Assembly (NCBI GenBank): GCA_933228675.1
Contig: OW121740.1
Coordinates: 78,446,137-78,510,136 of the forward strand
Length of the DNA stretch: 64,000 nucleotides
Origin: Stomorhina lunata
Taxonomy: Eukaryota; Arthropoda; Insecta; Diptera; Rhiniidae
Reading direction: 5' to 3'
Below the pieces are notes generated by a model, which had not been told where the DNA came from, searched no databases, and saw only the letters and a list, made by a program, of their open reading frames with translations. The stretch's first letter is position 1, and each line of letters begins with the position of its first letter. Both the position numbers and the translations under genes were made by a program. Shown in pieces: positions 11,991 through 24,059 of this stretch.

Positions 11991-13920
11991 TTGGTTTACA
12001 TACGTTATAAAGTTTCCAAAATTGATTTCACTAGATTTGCTACATTATAAGAAATTACTTCAAATGTGCTTAATTGCTATTGTGAAAATGAGGTATTAGG
12101 ACGTTCATCGTTAGAAAGATTCACATTTCTCACACAAATTTCTATTGGATAATTACAATCAGCAAGCAATTGAAAATGCAGAACTCACCCAGTCTTACTT
12201 TAACGGTCTTATGTTAAAAAAAATCTTAAATATTGCTTAAAGAACACGTTAGTTACCAAATACTTTAAGGCTAACAAACGATTGTTAAAAAATAGTATCC
12301 AAAAACAGTTCTTTAACTAATGAATACGTCAAGTCAATTTTACATCGTAATTCTCTCTTGTCTCTTTATAGTTAAATATACAAAACAACGAATTAATTAT
12401 TCGTTGTTTCCTCCGGGTAGTCGAATTTCTAAATACTGTTTTGTATGTTTTTAATATAAAATAACATTTTTCTTCTTTTCTTAATGTAAAATTATATTTA
12501 TGTTACATAAAAGCATAAACTAAACACATTTATAATACAGTAAAATAATAAATAGACAAATTTTTAAAAAGGGTTTAAACCGATTATTTAAAAATCGAGT
12601 ACTTTTAACTCATGTTGAGTATATATACATCACTATAATGTTTTTTGTAAATCTCATTGACCGATGCCTGTTTTTTGTTGAAAACACGAATTTTTTGTTA
12701 AAAATTAGAATTTGTATTATCAATTTCTTTGAAAAGTTTGATTTTAGTATGAAATACATATGTAAAATAGAGTATGAAATATAATGAAAATTAGTTACCC
12801 CCTGAAACCTTTTATATGATAAAAAAAAATAGCAAATTACAAAAAATATGATAACGAAATTTAGCAAAAACATTTAGCCAATTCACAGTCTCTGCTATTG
12901 TGTGCTATTGTCCTATTGTCATAAATATTTATGACTGTCATAAAAATTTTGTTGGTATTTCCCATTAAAAAATATTATATGACAATATCACTTTGAAACC
13001 TATGTTTACTCACCGTGCTATTTAATTCAGTGATGCCACACTCATATTTCAGCGTTTTTTGTTTGAAAAAATTGGCATGATTGATCTTATCAAATTTTTT
13101 CTGTTGACAGATAATTTCGCAACAAAATTAAAACAAAAACAATTACGATTTTTTTTTTTAACAAAATCAAATACATAATACAAATTTGGAAATGGAATCT
13201 GACAATGTGGTAAGTTCTTGTTGTTTTTCTTTTTCTGTGTAGTAGTATGACGTCTATCAAAATATACAATGGTTAATATACGACAGGTGTTCACAGTAGT
13301 GCTATTTGACCCTAAATAGCCCTTTAAGATTTAGCACTTTAGTAGACATAGTGAATTGGCTAAATGTGTCTTATGAAGGTGAACAAGTGAAAAATGACAC
13401 AAATAGGTTTGCTAATTTTTTAAATGGCACAAAAATGGCAACATATTTTTCTCGCAAAATTAACACACTCATTAAGAACATGTTTATCTTAAAGTTTGAT
13501 ATGGCGCTTTTTGATGCGATTCTAAGTTAATGAGTTATAGGAAGACAAATATTAAAAATGCAGAATTTTGACGATTTTTAAAATTTTTTTGTTAGTTTTT
13601 CTCAATTTGTAGAAGAACTAAACATTTAATCGGGAAGCGCCATATCAAATTTTTAGATATTGATAGTAGCAATCGGTACGTACGATTTGGTGTCAACATC
13701 TTTATCCGCTCTTGTGCCATTTTAAATGCAATTTTTTGATTTTTTTCACTACTGTATTATCTTTTATACATATTTTTTTTCTAAGTGTACTGGTGTTTTT
13801 TTTAGAGTGATGAAATCTAATACACTTATCTAACTATACAAATTTAAAAAAAGTGCAATTTATGACTTATTAAGAAAGTTACAGCGCAAAATTTGCTGCT
13901 AGTTAAATAGCCAAAATTAT
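11991..13920. other. Unassigned AT-rich sequence
   Basis: I see no gene, RNA or element terminus. Short open frames near 12610, 13049 and 13306 have no recognisable domain. Confidence 0.45.
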
Positions 13921-13922
13921 TA

Positions 13923-14950
13923 TCTATATCTATAAAAAAATGTCAGCGTCTGTTTGCCTGTTTGTATGTTGTTTGTTGGGAAGGATCTCCGAAACTAGCG
14001 GACCAATTTTTTTTGGCAGTGTAGTATGGTGTGACCGGTGGTTACTATAGGCTAAATTTTTTTTTCGAAATCTCAAGTGGGAGTGACCCCTCCCATATAA
14101 CTCATATATTTAAAATGACAAATATAGGCGGCCGAGAGGCCCGATTTTTCTGAAATTTCGACATTATGTTAAGGTGTGACCGATGGATAAAATATTCCAG
14201 ATCTTTTTCAAATCTCAAGTGGGCGTGACCCCTCCCATATAATTCAGATTTTAAAAATTACAAATATGGATGATCAAACCTAGCGATTTTTCTGAAATTT
14301 AGACAGTGTAGTAAAGTGCGACCGGAGGTTAAAAAAACCTATATTTTTTTCTGAAATCTTATGGATAAATCAAACCCCTCCCATATAAGTAAAATATTGA
14401 AAATGACAAATATGGATGACCTAGCGGCCCGATTTTTCTGAAATTTTGACAGTATGGTAAGGTGTGACCGGTGGTTAAACTAGGTCAGGTTTTTTTTTTG
14501 AAATCTTAAGTGGGCATGACCCCTCCCATATAAGTCAAATATTTAAAATGACAAATATGGATGACCGAACTGACCGATTTTTCTGAAATTAAGACAGTAT
14601 GGTAAGGTGTGACCAGTGGTTAAAATAGGCAAGGTTTTTTCTGAAATCTCAAGTGCCCCTTCCATATAACTCATATAGACCGATTTTTCTTTAATTTTCA
14701 CAGTATATATTGAGTTACCGGTGGGTAAAATAGGCTACATATTTTTTGGAAATCTCAAATGGGCGTGACCCCTCCCATATAAGTCTTATATTAAAAATGA
14801 CAAATACAGATAACCGATTTTTCAAAAAATTTTATTGTATGTGTGTGACCGGTGGGTAAAATAGGCTTGGATTCTTTTTTAATCTCAAGTGGGCGTGACC
14901 CATCCCATATAAGTCATGACAAATATGGATGATAAGATGATTTAACCCAA
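13923..14950 (+). mobile_element. Helitron-like 5' end with ~145-bp tandem repeats
   Basis: It opens A|TCTATATCTATAAAAAAATG then a GTCAGCGTCTGTTTGCCTG stretch, resembling Helitron 5' ends. About seven degenerate units follow, with GTGACCCCTCCCATATAA near 14088, 14226, 14380, 14517, 14652, 14766 and 14897. Each unit also carries GATTTTTCTGAAATTT and a phrase close to GTGACCGGTGG. I could not find a matching hairpin-CTAG end downstream, so this may be a 5' fragment. Confidence 0.55.
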
Positions 14951-16354
14951 TTAATTAAATTTTTATTTCATACTATATGATATTTTTCGCTTTTTGAATA
15001 TTTTTTAAATGGACCAACGGCGACCTGGGAATTAAAAAATGGGGATAAAATTCCCCTTTTCTTTAAATTTGTATATCTTGAGAACGGCTGGACCACATTT
15101 TAATCACCAATAGGTGAAAGGGTATTATTAGTTTGTAATTTTTTCATTATTCGTAGACCCCATAAAAATTATACAGATCGACTCAGAATCGCCATGTCCG
15201 TCTGTCTTTTGAAATCAAGTTTGTGGAGCTCGTGGTGGGTGTACCCAGACGAATTATACACCAGAAATTTCCCTACGCAGCACGCGTAAATCGGTCCACA
15301 AACACCCGAGATATCGCCAAAATACTAAACTTCGTTGACGATTTTTGGCGATATCTCTGGTGTTTATAGACCGATTTTGATAAAATTTAATAGCATGTTG
15401 CATTGGAGTATTTTCTAAAATCTGATATATATGTAATTCAAATTTTTTTTTTTAATTTTTTTTTTTTTAATTTGTCAATTTGCGTACATCGATAACTTTT
15501 GCTTTGGCGATATCTCGGTTATTGATCAACCGATTTTAATGAAATTCAATAGTGTACTGCGTTGAATGATTTCCTAAAATTTTAAATACAGTTCAAAAAA
15601 ACTTTTTTAAAAAACAAAATTTTTTAACGAAATTAATTTTTTTTTGAAAAATTCAGTTAAAAAAAATTAATTCTAATCGAATTTTGAATTTTGACGATAT
15701 CTCTGGTGTTTATTGACCGATTTTGATAAAATTTAATAACATGTTGCGTTGGAGTATTTTCTAAAATCTGATATATAATTCAATTGTTTTTAATTGTTTT
15801 CTAAAATATGCCATATATTTGACATATTTTGCTTTGGCGATATCTCAGTTACTGATCTACCGATTTTGATGAAATTTAATAATGTGTTGCGTTGAATGAT
15901 TTCTTAAAATTTGATATACTGTTCAAAAAACTTTAAAAAATATATAGTTTTTTGAAAAAACATAGTTATTTTGAAAAATACAGTTATTAAAAAAATTTAA
16001 TTCTCATCGAATTTTGAATTTTGGCGATATCCCTGGTGTTTATAGAAAATAAAAAAATTGTAATTTAGCATCGAATTTCGAGTTTTGGCTATATCTTAGT
16101 TGTAGTAGAACTATATGTTAAAATTTAATAGTGTACTTCGTAGAACACTATTAACATCTAATACCTATACATATAAGTTATGTCGGTATGCCATCTAGAA
16201 GCTCGTCAAAATTGATTTCAGCATACCGAAATATGTCTCAAATAAATATGTCTCAAATAAAACTCATTTCCTAATTTAAATAGGTCTGCTAAATATTCTC
16301 ATTAAAGCAACCATTTAATCGGTCCTCTAATTATAAAAATATATGCATTTAAAT

Positions 16355-16452
16355 CAATATTGGGAAAAGTCTCTCTGGTTATGTATTTTGCTAACCGTAG
16401 GGGTAGCAAAATACAAAAAAAGAGAGAATTAGAGAGACTTTGCCCAACACTG
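16355..16452. mobile_element. 98-bp hAT-type MITE
   Basis: An almost fully palindromic element. It begins CAATATTGGGAAAAGTCTCT and its complement begins CAGTGTTGGGCAAAGTCTCT. An 8-bp duplication ATTTAAAT flanks it (16347-16354 and 16453-16460). The paralogous locus near 59401 has a single ATTTAAAT and no insert. A second copy of identical length lies at 35646-35743. Confidence 0.88.
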
Positions 16453-16505
16453 ATTTAAATACGGCCTCTCTCAAGGTGCGAAATGTTACAATGTTGTGTA
16501 ATTTC

Positions 16506-17649
16506 CAGTGTTGCCACCAACCAAATGTTAAATTACACATGGACCGTGCCAAAATTACACATGAAATTTGAAATTACACATGATTTTTTTTAATTTTGAA
16601 TTTAATTTAATTAATTTTTTTTTTTTGTTAATAATTAAAAAAAAAATATTTGTAGTTTTTTGAAAAGAAAACAATTAATGTATACTATTTCAAATCGATT
16701 TCAAAAAATGTAATACAACATTGAAAATTTCCACTTCTTGTTTAACAGTTTTTGTCTAGGTTCAAAAATTGGTCCACCATTAATAAATTTCTGCAAAGTA
16801 GGAAACAATCTATCTCCAAGGAATTCTTTAAATCAAAAACTCTTATCTAATAATCTTCTGGCTCCAAAGCCCAAAAGTTTTAAAACCGAAAGGTGCATGT
16901 CAAGAGTTTGCAAATCGACATTGAAGAATGAAAATCTTTTTGTTAAACATATATGTCACCTTCTCCGAGAAAAGGGACCTAGTGTATGAAAATAAAGTTT
17001 TGATAAAAAGTAAAAAATTAAATTTTAATGTTATTTTCATTTTTATCGATTTTTCCAAGTTCGTTTTGTATGTTTTTATGGCAAATAAATTTTTATCAGA
17101 GATCTAACTCATTTCATCTTATTCTAAACCCTTTTAGGTACCAGAATCCACTGCTAACTCTAAACCCGTTTTTTGACACACTAGGTTCCTTTTCTCGGAA
17201 AAGATCACATATAATGATTAAAAAGTTTGGGCAATTTTGTGATCAACAATATCCGCAATTGAATAAATATCGTCGCTTAAATTAAATATTGTTTCAATTT
17301 AATGAATATAAAATTCTCGAAATCATGAAGTATAATTACTTCCCGAATTAGGGATTGTGGTCAAAGATTCATGAGCAGCAATACCAATATATCATATTTT
17401 TTAATAAACATATATATTTTAATCTGAATGGTTGATTTCCCATAAGCACTGAGATTTGCATTATATGCACTATTTCGATTTCGAATGGGACGCACATAAA
17501 TTTACTTTTTAAAATGCAAGTTTTGAAAACTGTTAGTACTCAAAAATAACAAAAATTGAAATTACACATGCAGCCAATTACACATCGGCTACACATGAAA
17601 ATAAAAATTACACATGATATGTGTAATTACACCTGAAGTGGCAACACTG
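16506..17649. mobile_element. hAT-type element (1144 bp) with CAGTGTTGCCAC termini
   Basis: Both ends read CAGTGTTGCCAC inward and carry further ATTACACATG copies just inside. An exact 8-bp duplication GTAATTTC flanks it (16498-16505, 17650-17657). The paralogous site at 59449-59456 has GTAATTTC once and no insert. Ends and duplication length fit the hAT superfamily. Inside is an inverted repeat around TTCTCCGAGAAAAGG (about 16961) and CCTTTTCTCGG (about 17188). Open frames at 16738-16989 and 17028-17285 have no domain I recognise, and no transposase is visible. It is probably non-autonomous. Confidence 0.88.
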
Positions 17650-17739
17650 GTAATTTCTGAAATTGTTTGTATTTCAATCTGCCACCAAATGTAGACCCAA
17701 TATAAAACAAGGTTATTCACTAATTAAAGTATTATTTAT

Positions 17740-18130
17740 TAGGGTGTTCATTTTACTCGACTTTTAATTGTTTGAGTAATCAAATAACTTGAAAATGGGG
17801 TTTTTAATTACTCGGAAAATCGATTTATCGTTAAAAATTACTCGAGGTAATCGAGTAAAAAATTAATCTTAAAATTACTCGAGTAAGATTTTTCTGTAAG
17901 CTTTTAATATATATATATTTTTAGTACAACAATTTTTTTAATAAAATTATAGTGTTTTATTAACAAAAAAGTTTAACAATTCGCAATAAAAAACAAAAAT
18001 AAAAAAAAATATTTTTAATACAAATTAACATTTGTAACATATTGTCACCCTAAATATTTTAAGTGAGTTTATTTACTTCTATATATAAAAAGCAATCTTT
18101 CAATTTCATAAATCCTGAGTTTGGTCTAAT
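17740..18130. other. Possible small TIR element rich in TTACTCGAG-like palindromes
   Basis: AGGGTGTTCATTTTACTCGA at 17752 and TGTCACCCT near 18045 are roughly inverted. Between them TACTCGAGGTAATCGAGTA is a near-palindrome. Boundaries and target duplication are not clear. Confidence 0.3.
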
Positions 18131-18139
18131 AGATTAGTA

Positions 18140-18810
18140 GGCTCTACGACTACCTTTTACCTATGTTTACCATCTTCAACTTGACTAAAGTAGGATCTAC
18201 GATTACATTGCGTTCTTTAACTGAACTATAGTAGGACCTACGATTACACAGGGATCTTCAACTAAACTCTAGTAGTATCTACGAATACATTGAAGACTTC
18301 AAGTGGGCTATAGTAGGTTTTACGATTGCAATGGTACTTTCAACTAATCTATAACAGGAGCTACGATTACATTAGACTTTTAAATAAACAATAGTAGAAA
18401 TTACGAATACATTGAATATCACAAAAGGGTATGGTAGACTAGGCTATTTATGTCTGAAATTACATTGACTATATATATTCTATGGACTATATATGTACAT
18501 ACAATGGACTATATACACACAATGGACTATATTACAAGTTGTAATTCACAAGTCTCGATTATTGCTTAGAATTGGCAATGTTAAAATCCACGATTATTTC
18601 ATAAATGGAAAATTAACTATATTAAAACCCTCGATTATTGCTTTAAATTAAATATTGTAGAACCATCAATTATTGCCTAAGATGGAACATAGAACGGTAG
18701 ATAATTGATCTTCATTTGGTCTTCATTTGAACCTTTGATTATTGCATAAAATGGAATATACCATTAGTAGCAGCAAATACTTTTAAGCCAAAGTTTTCAA
18801 TTATTTGCGT
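18140..18810. repeat. Degenerate ~41-bp satellite
   Basis: CTACGATTACATT-like cores occur at 18144, 18198, 18238, 18279, 18320, 18361 and 18400. A related series CTCGATTATTG at 18589, 18630 and 18668 keeps close to the same spacing. Copies are strongly diverged, so the array is old. No coding signal. Confidence 0.75.
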
Positions 18811-20132
18811 GTCAGGGAAATAACAATTTACGTAATTAAAAAAAGACACAAAGAAAAATGTATACTAAACCAGTGGTAGCCGAAACATTTGTATTAGTGT
18901 TAGTTGTATTGGTGAGAAATATTTTACACACTCGAAAAAATATTTTAATAAAATTATGGTATTTTCAATCAGATCTATTAGTCTTATTTACGTGTTAAAT
19001 TATTTTAAAAAACCATAACAGTTTTTGGTTTTACTAGTAAGTTAAAACTTTAAACAAAAGAATTTTATTATACTAAAAAAATTATTTGCATGAATATGAA
19101 AATCTATAACATATAAAAAAATTTAAAAACTATCTTAAAAGTAGCTCTACATAATGTTACTATTTTAATTTGAAGTATTAATTTCATAATACTATTCATT
19201 CTTCTTTATTTATTTTTATTATCATAATACAATTCAAAAAGCGAGACGACAAACATTTTTTTGAGTGTATTGAATTTACAAGAATAAATGTACATTTTTC
19301 GGTGGTTGATTGCAGACTAAATGAAAGAGCGTAAGAATACGTGTGAAGAGCGTAAGAATACGTGTGATTTCAGAATGCTGAATTCAGTTCGAGCTGGCGA
19401 CCATTGTACTAAACCAGGAATGACCAAAGAGTGGAATGTTATTGTATTTGTGAGCGAAAGAGAGGATACACAGGCAGAAGCAAGAATTGACATAAATTTG
19501 ATTGTTTATTTCTATTTTATTTCAGTTACCGCTGAACCAGCGTGAAATGAAAAACTTACTTTTTCTATAGAAAAACTTACTTTTTCTATAGAAAAACTTA
19601 CTTTTTCTATGGAAAAACTTATTTTAAGAAGGTTTATCATGTTTTTATTTTTAAAGAAAAAGTTTGTTTTCCTTAGAATATGTATTTTTTATTTAGAAAA
19701 CGTTTTTTTTTTCTTTAAAAAACGTGCTTTTACATAGAAAAAAATTTAAGTTTATTTTTATAATATAAACGTATTTTTTACTAAAAAAAAAATCAAATAT
19801 TTTCTATAAAAACGATTGAATGTTTAGCGTAAAAATAATTATTCTAACATTCAATCTCACAGTGTATCTGAAAAAAACAATAACAAAAAATACAAAAAAA
19901 TTAACAAAACTTATAACAGTCTCCACGCATGTGCATCCGTCAAAGGTTGAATGACGACTAAATAAATGAGAATAAGAAAACTTCTGGCAAGCACTTGCTT
20001 CGCGGTGGTCGCGCCTGTACTAAACTAACAAAACATACAGCAAGTATCTTAGCTCTCCATTTGGCCAACGTTTTTTTTACAAACTTAACAGTTTAGAAAT
20101 ACGCTGAGCCAAATTTTAGTCGTTTTATTTTA
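18811..20132. other. Unassigned sequence with a small 3x21-bp repeat
   Basis: GAAAAACTTACTTTTTCTATA is repeated three times at 19549-19611 with a partial fourth. A small duplication GAGCGTAAGAATACGTGTGA lies at about 19327-19365. I recognise no gene here. Confidence 0.5.
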
Positions 20133-20811
20133 AAACAAGTAAGAGTGGTATATTCGGCTTTGCCGAATATTGGATACCCTTCACCAATGGTGTTGCAAAA
20201 GTACTAACAAAATTTGGTTATACTAGTATTATATGCAAAGAGTCTTTAAAATTAAGAGTCGGAAAAATAAAAGCTTTTCGGTGGCGTCATCATCTAGAAT
20301 AGTTATGCACCCAAAGGTTAGGTTGGGCAGGTGGCTGATGTCTAGGGAAGCTTCACTTGGGTTTTTAAGTGGTCCCTTTGTGAAAGATAATGATTACTAG
20401 ACTACAAGTAGAGAATGCATATTTAAGCCAGCCAGTAGCTTCGAAATAAAATAGACACATATTTTACGAACATTTAATAAAGTTCGATAGACCAGATAAA
20501 CCATGCAGAAAAGATGCTTCAAAATGTAGATGCCCTTACATTTGCAATAGCACATCGATTTGATGAAGTTTAAGTATTCTGGCATGCAACCCAAAAACAC
20601 AGTGCCCAGTGAGGGTTGTGCACTTTAATTCGTACGAATTGTCCAACTAGTAAAAGTTCTTGATTAGTTATGTAAAACTCTGAAGTTAGCGGACTGATTT
20701 AGGTCAAAGCTTTAACAATGATAAGCCATAAAATTATAGGGTATACACTCTTAGTTTTAGATACATACGTGAAATATATAGCTTTTGAATGGATGGATAT
20801 CAGCTTTGTCG
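20133..20811 (-). mobile_element. Helentron-like family C, 3' part only
   Basis: The minus-strand 3' end is ATTCGGCAAAGCCGAAT (7-bp stem hairpin), then ACCACTCTTACTTGTTT. It is nearly identical to the 3' parts at 42960-43636, 52681-53370 and 56474-57145. Homology stops after GATATCAGCTTTGTCGG near 20811, so the body and head are missing. Confidence 0.8.
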
Positions 20812-21065
20812 GTATTCTTTTTCACTTTTATGTTTTACAATATTTTTCACTGTTTTGTTGGGCCACAATTTTTGTTTTAAGTTTAGGTCAGCTTAACAGT
20901 TCAAACTAGAGTGACTTGAAAGTAATATGTAAAGGCAAATTACAGCTTGATTTTAAAATAAGAATAAGGAGAAAATGAGAAAATTAATAATAAATAATGA
21001 TGACATTCTTGTAGGACCGTTACTAAAAAACAGGGTGCTTGGTCATATTTCATACAGCATTAAAC
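20812..21065. other. Unassigned sequence
   Basis: No recognisable feature. It ends where piggyBac-like 3' sequence starts. Confidence 0.4.
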
Positions 21066-21273
21066 AAAGAGAGAAATTGTTTTGTAGCATTTCATTCATT
21101 ATAATAAAACAATTTCAAATTTCTTTTTTCAACAAAAACATAGATACATTCTTAAAAATTAAGTTATTTGAAATATTTTCTTTAGATAAAAAACATGTGA
21201 AATATGTATGTATATTATTTTGTTTAATATAAGTATTACCATTAATGCACAGTGATGCATATATGAATCAACC
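21066..21273 (+). pseudogene. 3' end of a piggyBac-like transposase (copy A)
   Basis: Codons 21066-21104 read KERNCFVAFHSL then stop, the typical last residues of a piggyBac transposase Cys-rich tail. The next 140 bp and the terminal ATGCACAGTGATGCATATAT at 21245 are nearly identical to 29136-29304. Upstream coding sequence is absent, so only the extreme 3' end survives. Confidence 0.65.
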
Positions 21274-21384
21274 ATCTATTTTTTTTTTTAATAAATGAGA
21301 ATTTTTTTTTTTTAAATTCGAAATTCTACTTTAATTTAAGAAATCCAAATATGTCAAAAAAAAGTGTTATTGTTCTGTCTACTG

Positions 21385-22615
21385 CAGTGATGCCAACCAA
21401 AAATTTTACTTTGTGGGAGATTCGACATTAAAAAGTAGTAGATTTCACAAAATTTATTTTCAAAAAGTAGTAGATCTACCACTTTTTTTCAATGTTTTGT
21501 TTAAAAAATAGTGTTGAGTATGTATTAATAAATACACATACATATTAAAGAAATTTGAAAAATAAACAAGAACTTATAAAACAAGAGCTTATAAACAAGA
21601 AGAAGAGTGTTAGTAGAAAGTTTATTCCTATTAGAATTTTTAAGTAAATTAACTGCCGAAATAGCAATACTATGTGGAAGCACAAGCAATTTTTGTATCA
21701 AAATGAACATTTGTTCGTTGTCACCTTTATTATTCTAGAACAGAGGTGCTCATTTCATACAGCAATTGATTATTGGCGACACCCACCACTTTGCTATGCT
21801 CTTTGAATTCAGTTGTCTTTCAGACGGCAAGCATGACACATGCTTAGCGGATGCTTTGCTGGTTTTTAAAAAACAGTGAGTAGCAAAAGATGTTACCATT
21901 TCGTGATAAATAATGGATTTGATAATCCTCAATGCCTTTTGTGTTTAAAAACATTTAAAGGGCACTGGGATTATGTTATCAAAGGACATTATAGTGTTTT
22001 TCATAGCGATATGCAAAAATATAATGAAGATGACAAAAATTAGATTTCTTCCGAAAAGAAAAATATATATTTGAAAAAATTTAAATAATGGATAAAAGAG
22101 GAAATACATAATGATTAAAAATTTGATAAGATTCTTTAAAATAAAAAATATTGTTCTTGTTTTTAATTACAATTTTATCAAAACTTTTTCGTTAACTTTT
22201 GCGTTTTACTGTACCTTTAAATTTTTTTCATTTTCTCACCAATACAAAAGCATTTTGATTTTGGGCGCAAATGTTCTAGAAACATAATGCCAGAAAATTT
22301 CAACACGTACATATGTATATTTTCTTCTAGAGAGAAATGAAATGTTACATTTCTTAAAAGCTTCCATTCCTAATACAATTTGCTGCGGTTTCAGGGGCAT
22401 AAATATAAAAAGAAGAACATGTTACAAAAAATATATAAATATTTTTTTTTGAAACAGGTGTTCAATGTTGCATTTTTGGTAACGAAAAATTGATTTAGCA
22501 CAATTTTGAAAAAAAACTTACAAAAGTAGTAGATTCTACCTAAAAAGTGTTAGAGTGTAGATAGATATCCAAAAGTAGTAGATCTACTACAAAAGTGGTA
22601 GAGTTGGCATCGCTG
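21385..22615. mobile_element. hAT-type element, CAGTGATGCCAAC termini, with a nested hAT insert
   Basis: It begins CAGTGATGCCAACC and ends GTTGGCATCGCTG. An 8-bp duplication GTCTACTG flanks it (21377-21384, 22616-22623). The related LINE copy at 50920-50940 has GTCTACTG once (minus strand) with no insert. Inside are repeated AAAAGTAGTAGATCTAC phrases near both ends. No transposase frame is visible. Its paralog is at 29459-30201. Confidence 0.85.
21741..22273. mobile_element. 533-bp hAT-type insertion nested in a hAT-type element
   Basis: It is flanked by the exact 8-bp repeat TTCTAGAA (21733-21740, 22274-22281). The paralogous copy at 29856-29863 has TTCTAGAA once and no insert. Termini CAGAGGTGCTCA and CATTTGCGCCCA (complement of the right end) are only loosely inverted. 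The short minus-strand open frame at 21750-21932 has no domain I recognise. Confidence 0.82.
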
Positions 22616-23088
22616 GTCTACTGGTCAATCAACTATGAAGGGATGAGCTCTAACAGATAGACGTGTATTGCATAAGAAAGTTCCCTGATTTCGTTAGAGT
22701 ACATTCCAAAGTAGTAACAATAGAACAATAGAGTTGGATAACCTACTGTCATCGATGAGCACTTATGCTCTCTCCTGCACTCGGTCAGGAAGCTTCAAAA
22801 TAGACTTTGAAGCACCGGCCCATACATGAGAGTTATATTTCATTTCCGATCGGAAATATGTAGGTACTGTAAATAGTGCGGAGATCAAATGAAGTGAAGT
22901 ATCTGTTATACCGTATCTCTTGCTTGAAAAATGTGATTTATCCAACACACATTACATTAAATTTTTATGCATTTTTTCATAATGAAAAAGGAAAATGAAC
23001 TCAATTAAGAGCTTAATCGTTTGGCTAGTAATCGATTGCCTTCTGACGTATGACAGTTTTGTGAACAGGCTGATAATTTCAAATTATA
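22616..23088 (-). pseudogene. LINE reverse transcriptase C-terminal fragment (copy in S)
   Basis: The minus-strand frame includes MKYNSHVWAGASKSILKL and DRVQERA, a signature of the region after the RT domain in non-LTR retrotransposons. No RT catalytic motif remains. The segment ends at GTGAACAGGCTG (to 23088), which matches the terminus of the TTA-flanked element at 50170-51316, so it probably belongs to a truncated copy of that composite repeat. Confidence 0.6.
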
Positions 23089-23239
23089 ATTAAAAAAAAC
23101 ATGTATTTTTTATCAATTTTTATTTTCGAATTTGTTAAAAAAATCCTAATGTGATGGAGAAAAATGGCCACAATTTCTGAAATCAGCGCATTCTAAAGTA
23201 TACAATTCTGTGGAAATATCTTATTCAGCTGACAAAAAA

Positions 23240-23500
23240 AAAATATTTTTTGTAGACCTGTGCTATGAGTTGAGGTGGATGTATGTAACTCATAAAAGTA
23301 TTGGTCTTAGGTCCACCTTTAAGCAAACAAATAGACTTGGATTCACTTCCCGAGTCGATTTAACTATTTCAGCTCATTCGCCCGGCTGGATCCTCATGCG
23401 GAGATCCCTATCAAAGCAGGTACAGGTCGCAATTCTAAAAATAATTTGATGAAATTTTTATAGGAGCCCATTGTCCTTAGATTTCATTTGGCCTTAAATT
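23240..23500 (+). mobile_element. Helentron-like family A head fragment (in S)
   Basis: Collinear with 838-1020: ATGTATGTAACTCATA, TTGGTCTTAGGTCCACC, GAGTCGATTTA, GGCTGGATCC and CAGGTCGCAATTCTAAA. Neither terminus is present. Confidence 0.65.
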
Positions 23501-24059
23501 TCGTTTGGCCAAATTTCATCGCAATCTGTCCGTATTGGATCATAGCTCCCACTTGCTCATCTGGAAAAATCGAAATCTGAGGATAATGACAATTTTATGT
23601 TTATTCGTTGCACATCTAAATTTTTATCATACAAAAAATAAATTATATTTATGTACATTATTCTGTGGTCGTGTTTCTTTACGTTTTTTTATGCGCTTCT
23701 TGTCGCGTGTTTTAAGTGAATGGCAAATGCGGTTGATAGCCATATTTAGGTCTGTTCAGTTTGTATAGTATTGGGAAGTGTTTGGAATAGGAGTAGTTTT
23801 TCTGTGGAATACATATTGTTGGGTAGATTATTGTGAATAATTCTATTAAGGATGTAACTGTATTTATGAATGAAATGTAAATTGAGTATGAAACGATTTT
23901 TTTTTTTTAATTTAGGCGCGGTTTGCTGCTTTGGTCTGAAAGAAAGGGGACAAACTGCTTACTATAAAACTTATATTTCTTTTTCGAAAGAGGCGTGTAA
24001 AATATAAATTTTGCGCGAGGAAAAGAGAAAAAATGCCTCATTGGAAGCCAGTTAGCAAA

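Larger units (their letters stand above)
15104..17740 (+). mobile_element. Helentron-like family B copy (locus A), carrying two hAT-type insertions
   Basis: The head CACCAATAGGTGAAAGGGTAT is followed by ATTATACAGATCGACTCAGA and several ~300-bp modules containing GATATCTCGGTTATTGAT-like phrases. The sequence after 16240 and after the hAT element (17650-17740) is collinear with 59066-59540, which lacks both insertions. Locus A and 51643-52676 plus 59066-59540 (locus B) are therefore paralogous copies of one repeat. There is no coding capacity, and the 3' terminus was not identified. Confidence 0.7.

Noticed and set aside
12610..13530. Short frames at 12610, 13049 and 13306 as candidate small genes
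   Set aside because: AT-driven frames with no domain, splice context or second copy to test conservation.
16738..17285. Two frames inside the CAGTGTTGCCAC element as a hAT transposase
   Set aside because: No BED zinc finger, RNase H or dimerisation motif is visible, and part of the interval is an internal inverted repeat.
17752..18050. A complete hAT-type element with AGGGTGTTCA ends
   Set aside because: The right end matches weakly, and I could not find an 8-bp duplication. It is listed only as a possible element.
23505..23768. 87-codon frame repeated at 31235-31498
   Set aside because: It overlaps Helentron head sequence and is shared only because S and S' are duplicates. Composition is unlike a conserved protein.
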